The notes beneath the pieces are model-generated. The model was not told the DNA's origin. It worked only from the letters and a program-made list of their open reading frames with translations, and made no database searches. This document shows positions 22,981 to 26,218 of a stretch of DNA of 26,218 nt, piece by piece. The position numbers and the translations under genes were made by a program. The stretch's first letter is position 1. Every line of letters starts with the position of its first letter. Origin of the DNA: JAKJEP01 sp964580995 (GTDB lineage: Bacteria > Planctomycetota > Phycisphaerae > Sedimentisphaerales > SM23-30); NCBI GenBank assembly GCA_964580995.1, contig CAZOMV010000084.1, forward strand, positions 1 to 26,218. Direction: 5' to 3'.

Positions 22981-23778
22981 ATGGCTTTGATCAAGTGCAA
23001 AGACTGCGGGAACCAGATTAGTAAAAAGGCGAAATCCTGTCCACAGTGCGGGGCACCGGTTAAAAGGAAAAGTCTGATTATGAGGCTTTTCGGTATTACC
23101 GTATTGGTCGTCCTTACTACGGTATTTTTCATCAGTAGGGGGGAAGTGGATACCCGTTCCCGTGATCCCAATCAAGCCGCTCGGCAGGATAAACCCGCTC
23201 ATGATACCCGGAGGGATATTATTGAAACACGCATGTGCCGGAAAGAGGTTCTAACGGATATTGCAGTCAAGGATCCGGACGGGAATATTATCACCACGGA
23301 AAAGGGCTTGGAGGAAAAACTACAACGAACCGGTCCTGGGATGGAATATTCCTGTGATAACAGCGGGCCGTTATTCGAAAAGGATAAGCTGTATGTTTTG
23401 GAAGAAAAGGACGGCTGGATTCGTTTTCGAGTTACCCTGGAGGATGTGGGCTGGTCGGCCTGGCTCCAAAAGGATCTGACGGTTTCCGTGGCGGAAATAC
23501 GTGCTGAGCGGGTGGCCAGGTTTGGTGAACCACCATATAGCAGTGCCTGGGACAGATCTGTCAGTTGTGTTGAACGCTATCTGAGGATGGCGGCCAAGGA
23601 TCCTGATAGTTTGGTATTTGAAAACTGGTCGGAAGTGTTCTATTCCGAGGATGGCTGGGTTGTCCGGTGTGATTACCGGGCGAAGAATTCATTCGGCGGC
23701 TATGAACGAGCGGCCAATTGGTTCGTCATTCGGCAGGGCCGCGTGGTCGAAGTTAAGGATGCGAACGCGTATGAATAA
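22981..23778 (+). CDS. Zinc-ribbon, single-span membrane protein with SH3-like region
   Basis: A 265-residue protein. The N-terminus is a zinc ribbon with two CxxC knuckles (C6/C9, C20/C23), followed by basic residues and one membrane helix (about 36-51). The outer or distal part contains an SH3-like stretch ('KDKLYVLEEKDGWIRFRV', about 132-165) and a C-terminal module with 'AAKDPDSLVFENW' and 'YRAKNSFGGYERAANW', a type that recurs in small zinc-ribbon proteins of mobile elements. ATG 22981 is clearly preferred, since AGGAG lies 8 bases upstream; an earlier start at 22816 would translate the hairpin leader. Function is unknown. As cargo next to an integrase it might act in host or phage interaction, but this is speculation. 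Confidence 0.8.
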   Translation: MALIKCKDCGNQISKKAKSCPQCGAPVKRKSLIMRLFGITVLVVLTTVFFISRGEVDTRSRDPNQAARQDKPAHDTRRDIIETRMCRKEVLTDIAVKDPDGNIITTEKGLEEKLQRTGPGMEYSCDNSGPLFEKDKLYVLEEKDGWIRFRVTLEDVGWSAWLQKDLTVSVAEIRAERVARFGEPPYSSAWDRSVSCVERYLRMAAKDPDSLVFENWSEVFYSEDGWVVRCDYRAKNSFGGYERAANWFVIRQGRVVEVKDANAYE

Positions 23779-23840
23779 CGTGAAGGATTTAAATCAATAA
23801 ATACTATTAATCAGGCGAAAACCATATTAGGAGAAATACA

Positions 23841-24221
23841 ATGCGTACCTGAAAAATCGGCATTACATGTTTTTTATTTGGATTGTTGTTCACCTTTCTC
23901 TTGGGTGCATCTGGTTTTGAAACTGTCTTTAAAAACAGAATCGAAAACCTAGAGAATCGTGTCAAGACACTGGAGGATAAAGTTAGCAGACTTAATATTC
24001 CAAGAACACCGGCCAATAATGTAGAAAAAGTACGTACTCAGTCACAACGATCAAGAAGAAACCGTAATCCTGAAAATAAAGCGGACAATCCTATCGAGGC
24101 GGCAATGCGAAGGTCTGATCTTGATTACAAAGGTCCAATGGAACCTTGGGAACATGAGTATGAACATAATGTAAAAGGCACTGATCGATATATAGTATAT
24201 CCAGAAAAAGATGAAAAATAA
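23841..24221 (+). pseudogene. Small coiled-coil membrane protein, stop at codon 4
   Basis: ATG 23841 has an excellent ribosome site (TTAGGAG) but codon 4 is TGA (23850-23852). The same frame then stays open to 24221. The read-through product would be MRT(stop)KIGIT followed by a hydrophobic segment (about 8-22), a heptad-like coiled coil ('NRIENLENRVKTLEDKVSRL') and a hydrophilic C-terminus ending 'YPEKDEK'. A single base change from CGA or TGG would give a normal basic N-terminus before a membrane anchor, so a recent nonsense mutation is the simplest reading. Weak re-initiation at TTG 23883/23886 would lose most of the anchor. It follows the zinc-ribbon gene by 62 bases and may have worked with it. 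Confidence 0.6.
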
Positions 24222-24275
24222 TTCTTCATTGCTAATTTATGGAGAATTTTTAAGACATTAGCTCCCAACTAGAAC

Positions 24276-24335
<60 letters not shown>

Positions 24336-25341
24336 AAGGGCCTCCGCAGATACAAGCAGTTGTTTACCAATGAATTACGCAAAATCGCTCTCCCCTGAGT
24401 GCCTGCAGGACGCATATCATTTTCCAATTGAATAAATCCAAATTCCCTATGTATGAATTGGCCTCATCCACGCATAATAAATTGTAAAAATGAGAAATTG
24501 GAAAGTAAATTTACCTGTTATCAGAGCGGTCGTAATCAAAAATTCGGGCCATTGGAAATGGTTTTCCATCCTAGAAAACACATAAAAGAGCGAAATTTTA
24601 AATGGGATTTCCAAAGTTCCAGAAATTCCTTTAATGCAAATAAGGCACTGTAAAGCTGCTAAACACCTTTGAAAGGCATTCAATTTGGTCTTCAATAGTT
24701 GAAAAAAGCAGCTTTTCTGCGCATCTGAAACGCAACTAACAGTATGAGGAATTTCATAACTCCTTGCTACTACAGGTTTTGGGGTTCTGCTGCAACAGTT
24801 GATATAAATGTACAGTCCCCAATATTGGAATGAAAAACTAAAATGGGGGCCCCCTCATAATAGTCTAGCTATACCCTAGGAGAAAAACTGCAAAATGGGC
24901 TTTTTATATTGGTAAAAAGGGCTTTTATAAAATCGTTTATTACCCCCTAGAGAAAATTATAATTAATATGAGCTACGCAATGTATATACAGAGAGATCTT
25001 TTTATAGAGATATAGTATTACCCCCTGGGGTATACTTTGCGTAACTCATATTATTGGAATAATGTTTATTTTTTATCGTCATATTTGCTTTTAGGAAAAT
25101 AACTTAAATTTTTGTAATATTTTAGGGACATATTATATAAATATATGGTATAGTAAATATGTGATAGCAATAAACAACATTATAAGATAAAAAAGTAAAA
25201 GTTTTGTTAATCATTCGGAACATCAGTTTAACAATATTTTTTGTTCTTGGTTGTTATAAGCCATGGTTAAACAAACTACTTGCAAATTAAGATTAATGTT
25301 ATAAAATTGGAATTTATTAATTGCAGAATGGAGATATTATT
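24336..25341. other. AT-rich non-coding region with repeats
   Basis: About 1 kb without a credible gene. It contains short direct repeats (GGGCTTTT-TATA type near 24897-24920; TACCC..TAG..AGAAAA near 24872 and 24941), GGGGGCCCCC at 24845-24854, a TACCCC-CT-GGGGTA palindrome near 25019-25032 and the ATGARYTACGCAA boxes listed separately. The base composition is clearly lower in GC than the chromosome to the left. It could be a control or replication region of an element, or decayed DNA. Confidence 0.6.
24965..25052. repeat. Imperfect 16-bp inverted repeat around a palindrome
   Basis: AATATGAGCTACGCAA (24965-24980) and TTGCGTAACTCATATT (25037-25052) are inverted copies with one mismatch, separated by 56 bases that include the TACCCC/GGGGTA palindrome. 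A third related box, ATGAATTACGCAAA, lies at 24370-24383, close to the inverted tRNA copy. The consensus is ATGARYTACGCAA. Such spaced short boxes resemble protein-binding sites, for example integrase arm sites or iterons; no binding protein can be named. Confidence 0.5.
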
Positions 25342-26115
25342 ATGGGCTGGACACATTACTGGAGAGGAAAACCTGAACTGTCAGCTGATTCGTTTCAAGC
25401 TGCGATAACAGATATTCAGAAAATAATAAGTACTACGGAGATACCTTTGGCTGGCAGCGGAGGCCAGGGAGAACCGTTGATTTCATCAGGTGAAATCATA
25501 TTCAATGGGATTACCGAATCACATTGCGAACCGGCCTGGATGTCCACTATCATTCAAGAAGAATTCGATAAATACATAGCCAAAAATCGGATTGTTTGGC
25601 AGGGCCCCAAAGTTCATGTCTCTTTACTACAGAAAATTCAGGCCTATATCCCGAAAATTCAGGGCGGCTATTATAAATTGGGCCTCCATACCTGCCCTAT
25701 CAGGAGTGAATGGCTGGTTGAGGCTTATGTTTCCGATTTGGATACCACTTTGACTGGCCGGATTGATTTATATGATCCAGAGCAAAATATAATTTATGAC
25801 CTGAAAGCCTCGGATGATGAGCAATGGTTTGACTGGGAACAGGGGTTATTTTACTCATTGATTGTTTCTATTAAGGTTGGTATAGTTCTGGCGAAATTCG
25901 GGCAATTTGTCCCATTGCGTCCGGAAAATGTGAGTTGGCAAAATATCGATAATAAAAATCTTACAGGTCTTAATATGGAACTTGGTAGCTCCATTCAGCA
26001 AATTAAGGACCAAATTTTCGAGCCAAAACGGAATAATAGAATATGTGCCCACTGCGAAGTAAAAGAATTTTGCCGACATAGGGAGAAAAGGCCTTTTATT
26101 GTTCCATTAAATTAA
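25342..26115 (+). CDS. MGWTHYW-module plus Cas4-like PD-(D/E)XK nuclease
   Basis: A 257-residue protein. Residues 1-56 ('MGWTHYWRGKPEL...GEPLISSGEIIFNG') match a small module I know as a stand-alone protein type in phages and planctomycete-like genomes. From about 70 onward it looks like a RecB/Cas4-family nuclease: D142 in 'LTGRIDLYD', D153-x-K155 in 'IIYDLKAS', a Q-x3-Y motif at Q167-Y171, and a C-terminal CxxCx5C (C235, C238, C244) like the iron-sulfur cysteines of Cas4. A fourth cluster ligand could be C62 or C118. It should bind and cut DNA ends, possibly with a 4Fe-4S cluster. ATG 25342 follows GGAG; no CRISPR array or cas gene accompanies it. AT-rich, accessory context. Confidence 0.7.
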   Translation: MGWTHYWRGKPELSADSFQAAITDIQKIISTTEIPLAGSGGQGEPLISSGEIIFNGITESHCEPAWMSTIIQEEFDKYIAKNRIVWQGPKVHVSLLQKIQAYIPKIQGGYYKLGLHTCPIRSEWLVEAYVSDLDTTLTGRIDLYDPEQNIIYDLKASDDEQWFDWEQGLFYSLIVSIKVGIVLAKFGQFVPLRPENVSWQNIDNKNLTGLNMELGSSIQQIKDQIFEPKRNNRICAHCEVKEFCRHREKRPFIVPLN

Positions 26116-26166
26116 AATAAATAGAAAAGAATATGAGTGTGGACTAACCTAAGAATCTGTATCAGC

Positions 26167-26202
26167 GGAAATTGTCAAGTCAATTGAGACAGTTCCTTTT
26201 TT
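26167..26202 (+). terminator. Rho-independent terminator after the nuclease gene
   Basis: GGAAATTGTC (26167-26176) pairs with GACAGTTCC (26188-26196) with one bulged A and one T-G pair, around an 11-base loop, and is followed by six T. It lies 51 bases beyond the nuclease stop codon. The last bases of the window (26203-26218) show nothing. Confidence 0.65.
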
Positions 26203-26218
26203 AAATTAAGCTCTAATG

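Noticed and set aside
23850..23852. Selenocysteine or recoded TGA in the small coiled-coil gene
   Set aside because: No SECIS-like hairpin is evident just downstream, the site is codon 4 before a membrane anchor, and other genes in the window use TGA as a stop.
24453..24695. Small frames on both strands in the AT-rich region
   Set aside because: No ribosome site, no recognisable motif and lengths expected by chance.
24845..24854. GGGGGCCCCC as a terminator hairpin
   Set aside because: There is no loop and no T-tract; it is just a short palindrome.
25342..26115. CRISPR-Cas locus because of the Cas4-like nuclease
   Set aside because: No repeat-spacer array and no other cas gene is present in the window; solitary Cas4-like proteins are common in mobile elements.

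Overview
The window looks like a chromosomal contig end from a heterotrophic, sugar- and glycan-degrading bacterium. Genes are packed tightly, most have Shine-Dalgarno sites, and the standard genetic code and sigma70-like promoters fit. The mix of enzymes (SDRs, an amidohydrolase, a fused 2-oxoacid dehydrogenase E1, a LarA-like protein, lipoprotein and secreted hydrolases, an N-terminal MGWTHYW module) is reminiscent of the Planctomycetes/Verrucomicrobia/Lentisphaerae group. That placement is a weak inference; no marker gene is present.

Layout. (1) Positions 1-163 are nearly pure G and look like a sequencing or assembly artefact that has overwritten the 5' end of an SDR gene. (2) Positions 164-7305 hold a plus-strand catabolic cluster: SDR, amidohydrolase, SDR, a GH36-like alpha-galactosidase of different base composition, a fused E1 alpha/beta 2-oxoacid dehydrogenase, and a VOC/glyoxalase protein. 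(3) 7330-8538 on the minus strand is a ROK-family repressor that has lost the kinase catalytic residue. (4) Divergent from it, 8750-18904 is a long plus-strand, probably operonic run: UxuB-type D-mannonate oxidoreductase, HAD phosphatase-like protein, URO-D/methyltransferase-like protein, secreted GH20 hexosaminidase, LarA-like NPN-dependent racemase/epimerase, 6-phosphogluconate dehydrogenase, glucuronate isomerase UxaC and a lipoprotein alpha/beta hydrolase. (5) A minus-strand mutarotase-fold-like protein with a clear terminator (19056-20166) and a plus-strand metallo-beta-lactamase-fold hydrolase (20413-21039) follow. (6) tRNA-Ser(GCT) at 21233-21323 marks the start of an accessory segment: tyrosine integrase, a leader with competing hairpins, a zinc-ribbon membrane protein and a small coiled-coil membrane protein broken by a stop at codon 4. 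The segment closes with a perfect 60-bp copy of the tRNA 3' part in INVERTED orientation (24276-24335). (7) The right end is about 1 kb of AT-rich, repeat-bearing non-coding DNA, then a gene joining an N-terminal MGWTHYW module to a Cas4-like PD-(D/E)XK nuclease, with a terminator.

How the genes may work together. UxaC and UxuB give glucuronate to fructuronate to D-mannonate. The usual next enzyme, mannonate dehydratase UxuA, is not in the window. Instead a LarA-like epimerase gene sits directly before 6-phosphogluconate dehydrogenase. This suggests, as inference, a route D-mannonate to D-gluconate by C2 epimerisation, then phosphorylation (kinase not seen) and entry into the pentose phosphate pathway. 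The ROK repressor is the obvious candidate regulator. A 14-bp motif just downstream of its own promoter recurs just downstream of the promoter of the mutarotase-like gene.

The two most unusual signals are the integrase segment bounded by inward-facing tRNA-Ser 3' ends, which could permit inversion rather than only excision, and the LarA-Gnd-UxaC-UxuB grouping. All functional statements come from reading motifs by eye; no database search was run.
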